Part shown: positions 1-5,865 of the stretch, in pieces
Position numbering within the stretch: position 1 is the first letter of the stretch
Layout of the letters: each line of letters opens with the position of its first letter
The notes under the pieces: generated by a model
Database searches by the model: none
What the model was told of the DNA's origin: nothing
What the model saw: the letters and a program-made list of their open reading frames with translations, nothing else
Position numbers and translations under genes: made by a program
Source of the DNA: CAVTAE01 sp051649365
GTDB taxonomy: Bacteria > Deinococcota > Deinococci > Deinococcales > Trueperaceae
DNA: 7,231 nucleotides
Direction of reading: 5' to 3'
NCBI GenBank assembly: GCA_051649365.1
Contig: JBOFGY010000163.1
Span: 1-7,231, forward strand

Positions 1-2
1 TT

Positions 3-140
3 CTTGATCTCTTCGGTGTTTTTGACCGCTACAATCAAAGTCAATCTCCAGAAGAGGCAGATGCTAAAGCTATTGCTTCTGACTGGATAATGGTTGGTCA
101 AGATTTGAAAAAAGTCTCTGAGCGAGGAGTGGAAGGCTAG
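3..140 (+). CDS. C-terminal end of an unrecognised small protein, cut by the window edge
   Basis: The frame starting at base 3 is open from the left edge to a TAG at 138-140 and gives 45 residues, beginning LDLFGVFDRY and ending SERGVEG. The other two plus frames stop sooner (TGA at 6-8, TAA at 88-90). The piece is acidic and looks helical (PEEADAKAIASDW, then VGQDLKK), with no membrane segment. I do not recognise a named family. The stop lies 30 nt before the ATG of the DUF2335 gene, in the same frame, so the two genes are probably co-transcribed. The true start is outside the window. Whether this is a real gene rests on its composition and close spacing to the next gene. Confidence 0.5.
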   Translation, partial: LDLFGVFDRYNQSQSPEEADAKAIASDWIMVGQDLKKVSERGVEG

Positions 141-170
141 AATCCAGTATTTTTTCGCCTAAAACTCCTG

Positions 171-644
171 ATGGGAAGAAAATCCAGAACAAAGCGTCAA
201 TCACAAAATCTAGCCAAACGTCCACAGGAAATTCGTCAACAAAAAGCACCTCAAGGAGTACTTTTTAGCCAGCAAAGGGAGCAGGTAGAAGTTCGAGAGT
301 CTATTCATATTGGACCTCTTCCTGATCCTGAAACCTTTCCTAGGTATGACGAAATAGTTCCTGGAATGGCTGAGCGTTTACTAAATTCGTATGAGCTTCA
401 AGGAGCACACCGCCAGAGACTCGAGTCATGGGCATTGAGAGGAAATGTTATTCAAAGTTTTTTAGGGCTCGTTTGTGCTACAGGTATAACGTTGTTTGTA
501 ATATTTCAATGTACTAAAATAATTATGAGTGGACATAGCGTTGAAGGGATTGTGGGGATAATTAGTAACTTAGCAATCCTGGCGGGTGTTTTTGTGTATG
601 GTCGAAACAAGCAAGATAAAGAGTTGAAAGAAAAAAACAAATAA
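171..644 (+). CDS. DUF2335 family membrane protein
   Basis: 157 residues. The N-terminal 45 residues are basic and glutamine-rich and probably cytoplasmic. They are followed by the block that I recognise as typical of DUF2335: GPLPDPETFPRYDEIVPGMAERLL (residues 48-71, shown here in part as GPLPDPETFPRYDEIVPG) and then HRQRLES around 80-86. Two hydrophobic segments follow, at about 93-118 and 124-143, then a lysine-rich tail, so both ends are probably cytoplasmic. The family's function is unknown. ATG 171 is the only good start after the upstream in-frame TAG at 138-140, and no clear Shine-Dalgarno sequence precedes it. Arginine codons are 4 AGA, 2 AGG, 4 CGT, 2 CGA and 1 CGC, whereas the HD-GYP gene here uses 2 AGA and no AGG in 20. 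The part encoding the membrane segments is AT-rich. Both facts suggest recent transfer. Confidence 0.85.
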   Translation: MGRKSRTKRQSQNLAKRPQEIRQQKAPQGVLFSQQREQVEVRESIHIGPLPDPETFPRYDEIVPGMAERLLNSYELQGAHRQRLESWALRGNVIQSFLGLVCATGITLFVIFQCTKIIMSGHSVEGIVGIISNLAILAGVFVYGRNKQDKELKEKNK

Positions 645-677
645 AAAGTGCTTTAACGAGCAGTGCACAAATGCACT
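643..677 (-). terminator. Weak candidate terminator between converging genes
   Basis: AGTGCA at 662-667 and TGCACT at 672-677 form a perfect 6-bp stem with a CAAA loop in the 33-nt gap between DUF2335 and tsaB. Read on the minus strand it directly follows the tsaB stop. An alternative minus-strand stem, GTGC at 668-665 with GCAC at 651-648, is followed at once by five T residues (647-643). Both stems are short, so termination here is a guess from position and composition. Confidence 0.3.
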
Positions 678-1265
678 CTACAAATAAATCGCTTCAACAG
701 GCGAAGCCTCGAGCCCATCAAAACATCTTGCGCTATAGCTAGCATCTGGATAAACATCTTGATAATAGGGAAGAGTGGGGTTAGCTTCTTTTACTTTTTC
801 TATCTCTACTTTCTCCTCGAGTCCAATCTTAATAACCACTTCCCCACTTTTTTCAAACACCCCTGCATACACAAAACCCCGCCGTGCATCCATTGCCACA
901 ACACCACGCTCACCGTTTTTCAAAACACTGTAAGCCATCGCCGCTAAGGTACTCGCGCCACGCAGTGGAACATTGAGACCTTTCGCTAAAGCCTTCGCTG
1001 TGGCGATGCCCACACGCACCCCCGTGTACGAGCCAGGCCCGACACCCACACCAATTCCTGTAAGTTGAGACGGTGTGATATTCGCTTTTTGAAAAAGATG
1101 ATTTAGTTCAACAATGACGCGCTTTGCGTGGTCACGCCCGATGTTTTCAGTGAACGTAGCGAGTGTGCCTTGCTCTGGGCTCCACAGCGCGAGAGATAGG
1201 TAAGGTGTAGCAGTGTCAAGACCGAGGTGGATGGGAGTTGGGGTTTGGGAGTTGGGGTTTGGCAT
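678..1265 (-). CDS. tsaB: tRNA threonylcarbamoyladenosine biosynthesis protein TsaB
   Basis: 195 residues. TsaB (YeaZ) is the inactive ASKHA-fold partner of TsaD. With TsaE they transfer the threonylcarbamoyl group to A37 of tRNAs that read ANN codons, in the cytoplasm. The family opening LGLDTAT is at 14-20, the signature GVGPGSYTGVR at 75-85, and RGASTLAAM at 102-110. The protein is on the short side for TsaB and ends EAIYL, where homologues usually carry a few more residues (YLR...). The first residues, PNPNSQTPTP, have no counterpart in typical TsaB, which starts one or two residues before the LGIDTAT motif. They are encoded by a 7-bp repeat array at 1233-1262. ATG 1265 is still the only usable start, since no ATG, GTG or TTG lies between it and the conserved core. 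It is the last gene of the minus-strand block, 66 nt after tsaE. Confidence 0.96.
   Translation of the reverse strand: MPNPNSQTPTPIHLGLDTATPYLSLALWSPEQGTLATFTENIGRDHAKRVIVELNHLFQKANITPSQLTGIGVGVGPGSYTGVRVGIATAKALAKGLNVPLRGASTLAAMAYSVLKNGERGVVAMDARRGFVYAGVFEKSGEVVIKIGLEEKVEIEKVKEANPTLPYYQDVYPDASYSARCFDGLEASPVEAIYL
1233..1262 (+). repeat. Heptamer array with G-quadruplex pattern at the start of tsaB
   Basis: GGGAGTT (1233-1239), GGGGTTT (1240-1246), GGGAGTT (1247-1253), GGGGTTT (1254-1260), then GG: an exact duplication of a 14-bp unit built from two related heptamers. The four G runs (1233-1235, 1240-1243, 1247-1249, 1254-1257) are separated by 4, 3 and 4 bases, which fits a canonical intramolecular G-quadruplex. 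The G-rich strand is the template strand of tsaB, and the array encodes its residues 2-11. Confidence 0.85.
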
Positions 1266-1281
1266 ATTGGTTATGGGTTTT

Positions 1282-1350
1282 AAGGTGAAAGGTTGAAGGT
1301 GGGAAGGCTGTTGTTTTTAACCTTTAACTTTTTACCTTTCACCTTTTACC
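1282..1350. repeat. Inverted heptamer array in the tsaE-tsaB spacer
   Basis: The left half is AAGGTGA, AAGGTTG, AAGGTGG, one extra G, AAGGCTG (1282-1310). The right half is ACCTTTA, ACTTTTT, ACCTTTC, ACCTTTT, ACC (1320-1350), the reverse complement in character. The perfectly paired core is 1282-1293 with 1334-1345 (12 bp). One strand is almost all purine and the other almost all pyrimidine. The right arm runs through the tsaE stop codon, so the last five TsaE residues (VKGER) are repeat-encoded. No T run follows either arm in the way an intrinsic terminator would need. Confidence 0.8.
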
Positions 1351-1772
1351 AATATTGCTTTCCGTTCGTCACCAGCAAACGATAGTGTAACCTGCCACGC
1401 ATCAGGAAATGTTTCGAGTAAACCTTCGCCCCACTCCACCACGACGAGCCTCGAGCGTTCCAAATAATCCTCCAAGCCTAAATCGAGTAGTGCATCTGTG
1501 GAAGGCAAACGATAAGCATCTATATGAACGAGCGTGCCTTGCGGGGTTGGGTATTCGTGGATGAGGGTATAGGTGGGGCTCGAGACCTGCGCGTCACTTT
1601 CTAAGGCTTTGGCAACCCCTTGCACGAGTGTGGTTTTGCCAGCACCTAATGGGCCTGTTAAAACAACTAATGTACCTTGCAGTGCAGATAATAATTCTGC
1701 CACGAGCGGTGTGTAGGCCGCGTGGATGTTATCGTGGTTGGGGATGATAAATTCCATGATTGATTTGAGCAC
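1332..1772 (-). CDS. tsaE: tRNA threonylcarbamoyladenosine biosynthesis ATPase TsaE
   Basis: 146 residues, normal for the family. TsaE is the P-loop ATPase that resets the TsaB-TsaD complex during t6A synthesis. Seen in the sequence: the Walker A motif GPLGAGKTT at 40-48, SPTYTL at 65-70, HIDAYRL at 83-89, the acidic LEDYL around 100-104, and VEWGE at 112-116, all characteristic of TsaE. The longest frame starts at a GTG (1772), but an ATG five codons later (1757, giving MEFIIPNHDN) is equally plausible. Neither has a clear ribosome binding site, and a strong palindrome ends 13 nt upstream of the GTG. The last residues, VKGER, and the stop codon come from the heptamer array in the spacer. It precedes tsaB, its functional partner, by 66 nt. 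Confidence 0.95.
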   Translation of the reverse strand: MLKSIMEFIIPNHDNIHAAYTPLVAELLSALQGTLVVLTGPLGAGKTTLVQGVAKALESDAQVSSPTYTLIHEYPTPQGTLVHIDAYRLPSTDALLDLGLEDYLERSRLVVVEWGEGLLETFPDAWQVTLSFAGDERKAILVKGER

Positions 1773-1784
1773 AACCGGATTTTG

Positions 1785-1823
1785 TGTGCAGTAGGGGCGA
1801 GGGGCCCTCGCCCCTACTGCACA
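1785..1823. repeat. Perfect GC-rich 19-bp inverted repeat between EVE gene and tsaE
   Basis: Arms 1785-1803 and 1805-1823 are exact reverse complements with a single G (1804) between them. The core is GTAGGGGCGAGGG and its complement, framed by TGTGCA/TGCACA. No T run follows on either strand, so it is not a standard intrinsic terminator, although the hairpin would be very stable in RNA. The GTAGGGGCG...CGCCCCTAC type of palindrome resembles dispersed intergenic elements that I recall from several phyla. That kinship is from memory and unchecked. Confidence 0.88.
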
Positions 1824-1838
1824 AATATGCCTAGGCGT

Positions 1839-2309
1839 TTACAGTTCTTCACCCGCTAATTTTATGATGGTTTCAAATTCTTTTTTCGTTACAGGCATGA
1901 CGCTGAGGCGGTTGCCGCGTTGCACGAGACGCATGTCTTTTAATTTTGATTCTCCCTTGATTTGCCCTAACGTAACGATACGCTTTAATTTTTTTACAGC
2001 CTTCACGTTCACGACAAACCAGCGTGGATTGTCTTGCTTTGAAGCCTCATCAAAATAATCGCTTCTTTTATCAAACTGTGTTGGGTCAGCGTAGGGTTTG
2101 CTCACAACTTCGGCGATGCCGACGACGGCGGGAACGGCAGTGCTCGAGTGATAAAACAAAACTTTGTCACCAACGTTCACTTCATCACGAATAAAGTTTC
2201 GCGCTTGATAATTTCTGACGCCTGTCCAGGGTTCAGTTTGCTTGGGACGCTTTAGTAAATCGTCAAAGCTGAATTCGTCGGGTTCGCTTTTGAGTAGCCA
2301 ATAGTTCAT
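1839..2309 (-). CDS. EVE-domain protein
   Basis: 156 residues, a complete stand-alone EVE domain (PUA-like fold). Family signatures in order: YWLLKSEPDEFSFDDL at 3-18, WTGVRNYQARNF at 28-39, GDKVLFYHS at 47-55, GIAEVV at 64-69, WFVVNVKA at 97-104 and LSVMPV at 135-140. EVE domains bind modified bases in DNA or RNA through a pocket, and the ligand of stand-alone bacterial ones is mostly unknown. The start is certain because family members begin with this YWL-KSEP motif at residues 2-4. No Shine-Dalgarno sequence precedes the ATG: the repeat array begins 4 nt upstream, so translation may depend on coupling, the hairpin or a leaderless message. It lies 78 nt downstream of guaA and 66 nt upstream of tsaE. 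Confidence 0.95.
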   Translation of the reverse strand: MNYWLLKSEPDEFSFDDLLKRPKQTEPWTGVRNYQARNFIRDEVNVGDKVLFYHSSTAVPAVVGIAEVVSKPYADPTQFDKRSDYFDEASKQDNPRWFVVNVKAVKKLKRIVTLGQIKGESKLKDMRLVQRGNRLSVMPVTKKEFETIIKLAGEEL

Positions 2310-2313
2310 AGTA

Positions 2314-2382
2314 ATTCAAGATTAAAGATTCAAGGTTAAAAATTGTTTTTAATCTTGAATCTTTAACCTTGAATCTTTAATT
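2314..2382. repeat. Inverted heptamer array in the guaA-EVE spacer
   Basis: The left half is ATTCAAG, ATTAAAG, ATTCAAG, GTTAAAA (2314-2341). The right half is TTTAATC, TTGAATC, TTTAACC, TTGAATC, TTTAATT (2348-2382). The longest perfect pairing is 20 bp, 2321-2340 with 2362-2381. A 13-bp alternative pairs 2314-2326 with 2348-2360, so two hairpins compete. The array fills nearly the whole spacer, ending 5 nt from the guaA stop and starting 4 nt from the EVE start codon. Confidence 0.9.
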
Positions 2383-2387
2383 GCCTT

Positions 2388-3920
2388 TTACTCCCATTCA
2401 ATTGTTCCAGGCGGCTTACTCGTAATGTCGTAGACAACGCGGTTTACTTCTTTAACGCTGTTAACAATTCGGTTTGCAACCGTGGCTAGAAAGTCGTGGG
2501 GTAAGCGTGTCCAGTCGGCGGTCATGTAATCTTGGCTGCTTACCGCGCGGAGTGCAACAGTATTTGCATACGTGCGCCCATCACCCATCACACCTACCGA
2601 GCGAATCGGTGTAAGCACGGCGAGAGCCTGTGCGGTTTCGCTGTACAAATCAAATTCGCGCAGGGCAGAAATAAAAATATCATCCACTTTGCGTAAGACA
2701 TCTAAGCGTTCTTTTGTTACATTACCAATGCAGCGAATAGCCAAGCCAGGCCCAGGAAAGGGATGCCTATCGCGTAGATGTTTGGGCATTCCAAGTTCAC
2801 TGGCAATTTGGCGTACTTCGTCTTTGAAAAGAGTGCGGAAAGGTTCGAGAAGTTCAAACTGTAAATCTTTGGGTAAGCCGCCAACATTGTGATGCGATTT
2901 GATGTTAGCAGCACCATGACCACCCGCAGACTCAATCACGTCGGGGTAAAGGGTGCCTTGTCCTAAAAACTTGATGTTGCCCTGTTCTACCTGTAGTTTT
3001 TTGGCTTCAGCGTTAAAGACTTCAATAAATTCTCGTCCGATAATTTTACGTTTTTCTTCGGGGTCGCTCACACCTTTGAGTGCAGAGAGAAAACGCTCTT
3101 CGGCATTCACAACGATGAGGTTGACACCGAGACCGCGTAGGGCTTTTTCGACCTCTTCGGCTTCACCAAGTCTAAGAAGTCCGTGATCTACAAACACGGC
3201 GAAAAGTTGTTTGCCGATGGCACGATTCAAAAGTAAACCGAGTGTGCTGCTATCTACACCGCCAGAAATCGCTAGCAACACTTTTTCACTGCCCACTTTT
3301 TCTTTAGCTTCGTTGGTGAGTTGCTCTAAGATATTCTCCGATGTCCAATCTCTTTTTAAGTCAGTTGCGGCAATAAAGTTTTCTAAAACCGTTACGCCCT
3401 TTGGTGTGTGATGTACTTCAGGGTGAAACTGAATGCAGAAAATTTTTCGCGTTGCGTCTTCCATGGCAGCAATGGGTGTGTCACTCGTGGACGCAGTGAT
3501 ACTAAACCCCGAAGGTGCTTTTGCTACCGAGTCACCGTGACTCATCCAGGCGATAAAGTCACCATCTACCGTGTCGAAAAGTTCACCCTTGTAATTTTCT
3601 AGAAGTGATTTGCCATATTCGCGCACGGTGCCGGGTTTAACTTCACCGTCTAAGCCTTGCGCGACGAGTTGCATTCCGTAGCAAATGGCAAGCATGGGCA
3701 AACCACTCTCGAGCAATCCCTCGGGCAGTTGTGGCGCACCTGCATCATACACACTATTAGGGCCGCCAGAAAGAATGACACCTGCTGGCTTTTGGTCTTG
3801 AATATCATAGAGGCTCGAGTTTGAAGGCAAAATGACAGAAAAGACATTGAGCTCGCGGAGTCTGCGTGCAATGAGGCGCGTGTACTGCGAACCGTAATCG
3901 AGAACGACGAGGGAGGTCAT
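2388..3920 (-). CDS. guaA: GMP synthase (glutamine-hydrolysing)
   Basis: 510 residues, full length. It converts XMP to GMP using ATP and glutamine ammonia in the cytoplasm. The class I glutamine amidotransferase domain is at about 1-185, with the nucleophile Cys80 in LAICYGMQL and the His166/Glu168 pair in FHPEVH. The ATP pyrophosphatase domain follows at about 190-385, with the PP-loop SGGVDSS at 219-225. The C-terminal dimerisation domain ends with the family's IEWE, and HPFPGPGLAIRC at 386-397 is diagnostic. The ATG at 3920 has a good ribosome binding site, AAAGGA (3933-3928), seven bases upstream. It lies 111 nt downstream of the kinase-like gene, in the same direction. No purine riboswitch is visible in that spacer. 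The sequence reads like deinococcal GuaA from memory. Confidence 0.99.
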   Translation of the reverse strand: MTSLVVLDYGSQYTRLIARRLRELNVFSVILPSNSSLYDIQDQKPAGVILSGGPNSVYDAGAPQLPEGLLESGLPMLAICYGMQLVAQGLDGEVKPGTVREYGKSLLENYKGELFDTVDGDFIAWMSHGDSVAKAPSGFSITASTSDTPIAAMEDATRKIFCIQFHPEVHHTPKGVTVLENFIAATDLKRDWTSENILEQLTNEAKEKVGSEKVLLAISGGVDSSTLGLLLNRAIGKQLFAVFVDHGLLRLGEAEEVEKALRGLGVNLIVVNAEERFLSALKGVSDPEEKRKIIGREFIEVFNAEAKKLQVEQGNIKFLGQGTLYPDVIESAGGHGAANIKSHHNVGGLPKDLQFELLEPFRTLFKDEVRQIASELGMPKHLRDRHPFPGPGLAIRCIGNVTKERLDVLRKVDDIFISALREFDLYSETAQALAVLTPIRSVGVMGDGRTYANTVALRAVSSQDYMTADWTRLPHDFLATVANRIVNSVKEVNRVVYDITSKPPGTIEWE

Positions 3921-3976
3921 GGAATAGTCCTTTGTAAATAAAGTTTAGAGCTCGAGGCTTTTGTATATGGATAAGG

Positions 3977-4032
3977 ACAAGAGACAGGAAACAAGAGATT
4001 TTTCTCCCGTCTCTTGTCGCCCTGTCTGTTGT
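3977..4032. repeat. Inverted heptamer array between kinase-like gene and guaA
   Basis: The left half is ACAAGAG, ACAGGAA, ACAAGAG (3977-3997). The right half is GTCTCTT, GTCGCCCT, GTCTGTT (4009-4030), one unit being 8 bp. It folds as ACAAGAGA (3991-3998) with TCTCTTGT (4010-4017), an internal loop, then 3982-3988 with 4021-4027, one G-G mismatch, and 3977-3980 with 4029-4032, giving 19 pairs. The stem reaches the kinase stop codon (4034-4032). On the minus strand no T run follows, so it is not a textbook terminator and may be an RNA-processing or stability element. Confidence 0.8.
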
Positions 4033-5801
4033 TAAGGATTTGTTCCATCAGTTGTTGTAGATTCTGTAGCTTCACTACCCTCAGATGGGGGTTCTTCGCT
4101 GGTTTCAACGGGCACAAGAAGATCGGGCATAGTGATACTGAGCGTGTACTCGTCAGGAGGTTGCAACGTTACAATTTGAGACAGCTTATCTTGGAAGCGA
4201 GCTTGAAATTGCCACAACCCTGGTTTATCTAAGACAATGTCACCAGGTACTTTGCTCACAACGGCACCGGCGCGAAACTTTGAACCCTCTGGGCTGCTTA
4301 TGACAAGTAAATCCAAGGGAGGCAAATTTGTTGGATTAACATTGACGCGCACAATATAGCTTGCAGTATTCGTGGGAATGTTTTGTGTGGTACGAATATC
4401 GTTAGAGCCAAAGAACATCAAACCGGCTAGCACAAGGGCGCAAATGAGAAGACCCGCCACCATCAAAAGACGGCGAGTATTTTTCAGGGCTTTACCACTA
4501 TTAAATACTTCGTCAAAAGCAGGGGTGACCGGCGTGTCTTTGAAAGGAGCTGGTTTAATGTCGGTGGCCTTGCCGACTTTGTAGGTGCCACCTGGAGGTA
4601 AATCTTTGATGAAGGTTTGTTTTGGGTCTTGGCGTTTAGGACCATTGCCAGGTAATTTCCCTGATGTTTTAGGAGGGAGGTTGCTGGAACTTTTTGCACT
4701 CACGGGAACTTGCGGTTCGTCATTACTGCTGATGTCAACGTTGCTGTCTTGATCATCGCTGTCATAGTCCCATGCGTCAAAAGAATTTGCACTATGGGAA
4801 GATTGCGCGGTTTGCTTCACGATAAGTTTTGGTGCGTCTGCGTCATGACGGTTTTGCGGACTGCTACCTTTAGGAACAGTAGGCTTCAGGGCGCTGATGT
4901 TCGGTGTGCTAACGTCTCGAGTATCCTCGAGCAAATCTAAGTCGGGCATATCTGACAGCACCCCTGCACTAGTGAGTTTGGGTTTATAAGGTAGCGGTGG
5001 AGCGGGGTGTTCGTTGGCAGCTTCGCTTACATTAAAGTCAATCTCGAGGATAGTGTTATTGGGGTTCTGAGTTGTCTGACCCTCTTGGGTTTGAGTAGAT
5101 AGGTTTTGAGATAGTCCTTGGCTTAGGTTGCTAGGGTCAACTAGATTGCTAGGGTCATGGGCCCCCTGGTCAAAGACAGGTATCTGGGATTGACTAGGCG
5201 GATGTTGCAAGGCCAGAAGCGCGGTTAAGAGTTGGGCAGCACTGGGGCGGTCTTCAGGTTTGCGGGCTGTACAGCGGTCTAAAACAGTTTTGATAGGTAC
5301 GGGTAAATCCGTGCAGAGTTCTTGCATAATGCGGCCAAAAGCGTAAACGTCACCAGCATAATTCGCAACACCTTCGGGTGGGCTATAACCATGAGGACTC
5401 GTCGTTACCCAAGGAATTCCAAAGCCCTCAATGAGCACGTGGTCGCTACTCACTAGAAACCGTTCAGGGCGTAAGTCTCCGTGAATCACACCGGCTCTCG
5501 CTGCGTCGCTAATAGCCTGCGCCGTCGCGATGACAAAGGGGAGCGTATCGAGCTCGAGGGGTTTAGTGGCGGGTTTGTACCCTCTAGAAAAAGCAACTAC
5601 GACCTGGCCCTTACCTTGTTCCTGAACTGTATCTAAGACACCAGGAATGTTTTCAGACTCGAGGTCAGAAAGGGCAGGGTCGGGCTTGCCAGGAAATTCG
5701 TAAATGAGAACAGGTAAACCTGTTAAGGGGTCTAAGCCTTCGTAGGTTTTGACTCCAGAACGTTCACTATAAAGTGTTTGGCGTTGATAGCGTAGCCCCA
5801 C
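4032..5801 (-). CDS. Membrane-anchored protein kinase-like protein, probable pseudokinase
   Basis: 589 residues. Residues 1-200 have the Ser/Thr kinase fold: HGDLRPERFLV (107-117) matches the catalytic loop HRDLKPxN, PPE (141-143) the APE motif, DVYAFGRIM (151-159) subdomain IX, and Arg185 in KPEDRPSA subdomain XI. Key residues are lost. The VAIK lysine is replaced (VLIYEF, 31-36), the glycine loop is reduced, DFG reads GFG (126-128), and the loop Asn is Arg114. ATP-dependent catalysis is therefore doubtful, although Asp109 remains. Residues 201-440 are a Ser/Pro/Gln/Asn-rich linker without an obvious fold, 445-465 is one membrane helix, and 480-562 is a beta-rich outer domain resembling PEGA (recalled). 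A Ser/Thr/Glu tail ends the protein. The start is GTG, supported by a good ribosome binding site. It is the first gene of the minus-strand block. Confidence 0.87.
   Translation of the reverse strand: MGLRYQRQTLYSERSGVKTYEGLDPLTGLPVLIYEFPGKPDPALSDLESENIPGVLDTVQEQGKGQVVVAFSRGYKPATKPLELDTLPFVIATAQAISDAARAGVIHGDLRPERFLVSSDHVLIEGFGIPWVTTSPHGYSPPEGVANYAGDVYAFGRIMQELCTDLPVPIKTVLDRCTARKPEDRPSAAQLLTALLALQHPPSQSQIPVFDQGAHDPSNLVDPSNLSQGLSQNLSTQTQEGQTTQNPNNTILEIDFNVSEAANEHPAPPLPYKPKLTSAGVLSDMPDLDLLEDTRDVSTPNISALKPTVPKGSSPQNRHDADAPKLIVKQTAQSSHSANSFDAWDYDSDDQDSNVDISSNDEPQVPVSAKSSSNLPPKTSGKLPGNGPKRQDPKQTFIKDLPPGGTYKVGKATDIKPAPFKDTPVTPAFDEVFNSGKALKNTRRLLMVAGLLICALVLAGLMFFGSNDIRTTQNIPTNTASYIVRVNVNPTNLPPLDLLVISSPEGSKFRAGAVVSKVPGDIVLDKPGLWQFQARFQDKLSQIVTLQPPDEYTLSITMPDLLVPVETSEEPPSEGSEATESTTTDGTNP
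5128..5157 (-). repeat. 18-bp-period direct repeat inside the kinase linker
   Basis: TTGCTAGGGTCA occurs at 5128-5139 and again at 5146-5157. On the coding strand it yields DPSNLV followed by DPSNLS (about residues 216-227), an in-frame duplication in the disordered linker. It points to slippage or expansion and to relaxed constraint there. Confidence 0.75.
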
Positions 5802-5809
5802 GAACCTCT

Positions 5810-5815
5810 CTCCTT
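5810..5815 (-). promoter_or_regulatory. Ribosome binding site that fixes the GTG start of the kinase-like gene
   Basis: On the minus strand AAGGAG (5815-5810) lies 8 nt before the GTG at 5801-5799. No ATG occurs in frame before the kinase fold, so this site decides the start. Confidence 0.75.
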
Positions 5816-5824
5816 AACTTCAGT

Positions 5825-5849
5825 CATGCTGCTCATAAGCCATGCTGCT
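5825..5849. repeat. Direct repeat CATGCTGCT with 16-bp period
   Basis: CATGCTGCT is at 5825-5833 and 5841-5849, with similar bases between them, in the leader of the kinase-like gene. It lies downstream of the candidate minus promoter and could be a tandem protein-binding site or a chance duplication. Confidence 0.45.
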
Positions 5850-5865
5850 TCGTAACTAGGCCATA

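Noticed and set aside
663..947. Open frame of 94 codons on the plus strand
   Set aside because: It lies wholly antisense to tsaB, which has clear family motifs, and its Cys/His-rich translation matches nothing.
1233..2382. CRISPR array
   Set aside because: The repeats are 7 bp, tandem without spacers, differ between sites, and have no cas genes nearby.
3921..4031. Purine riboswitch upstream of guaA
   Set aside because: None of the conserved purine-riboswitch loop bases or the three-way junction is visible; the spacer is taken up by the heptamer array.
3977..4032. Intrinsic terminator after the kinase-like gene
   Set aside because: The hairpin is long, but on the minus strand it is followed by TTATCCATATAC, not a T run, and it fits the heptamer-array pattern of the other spacers.
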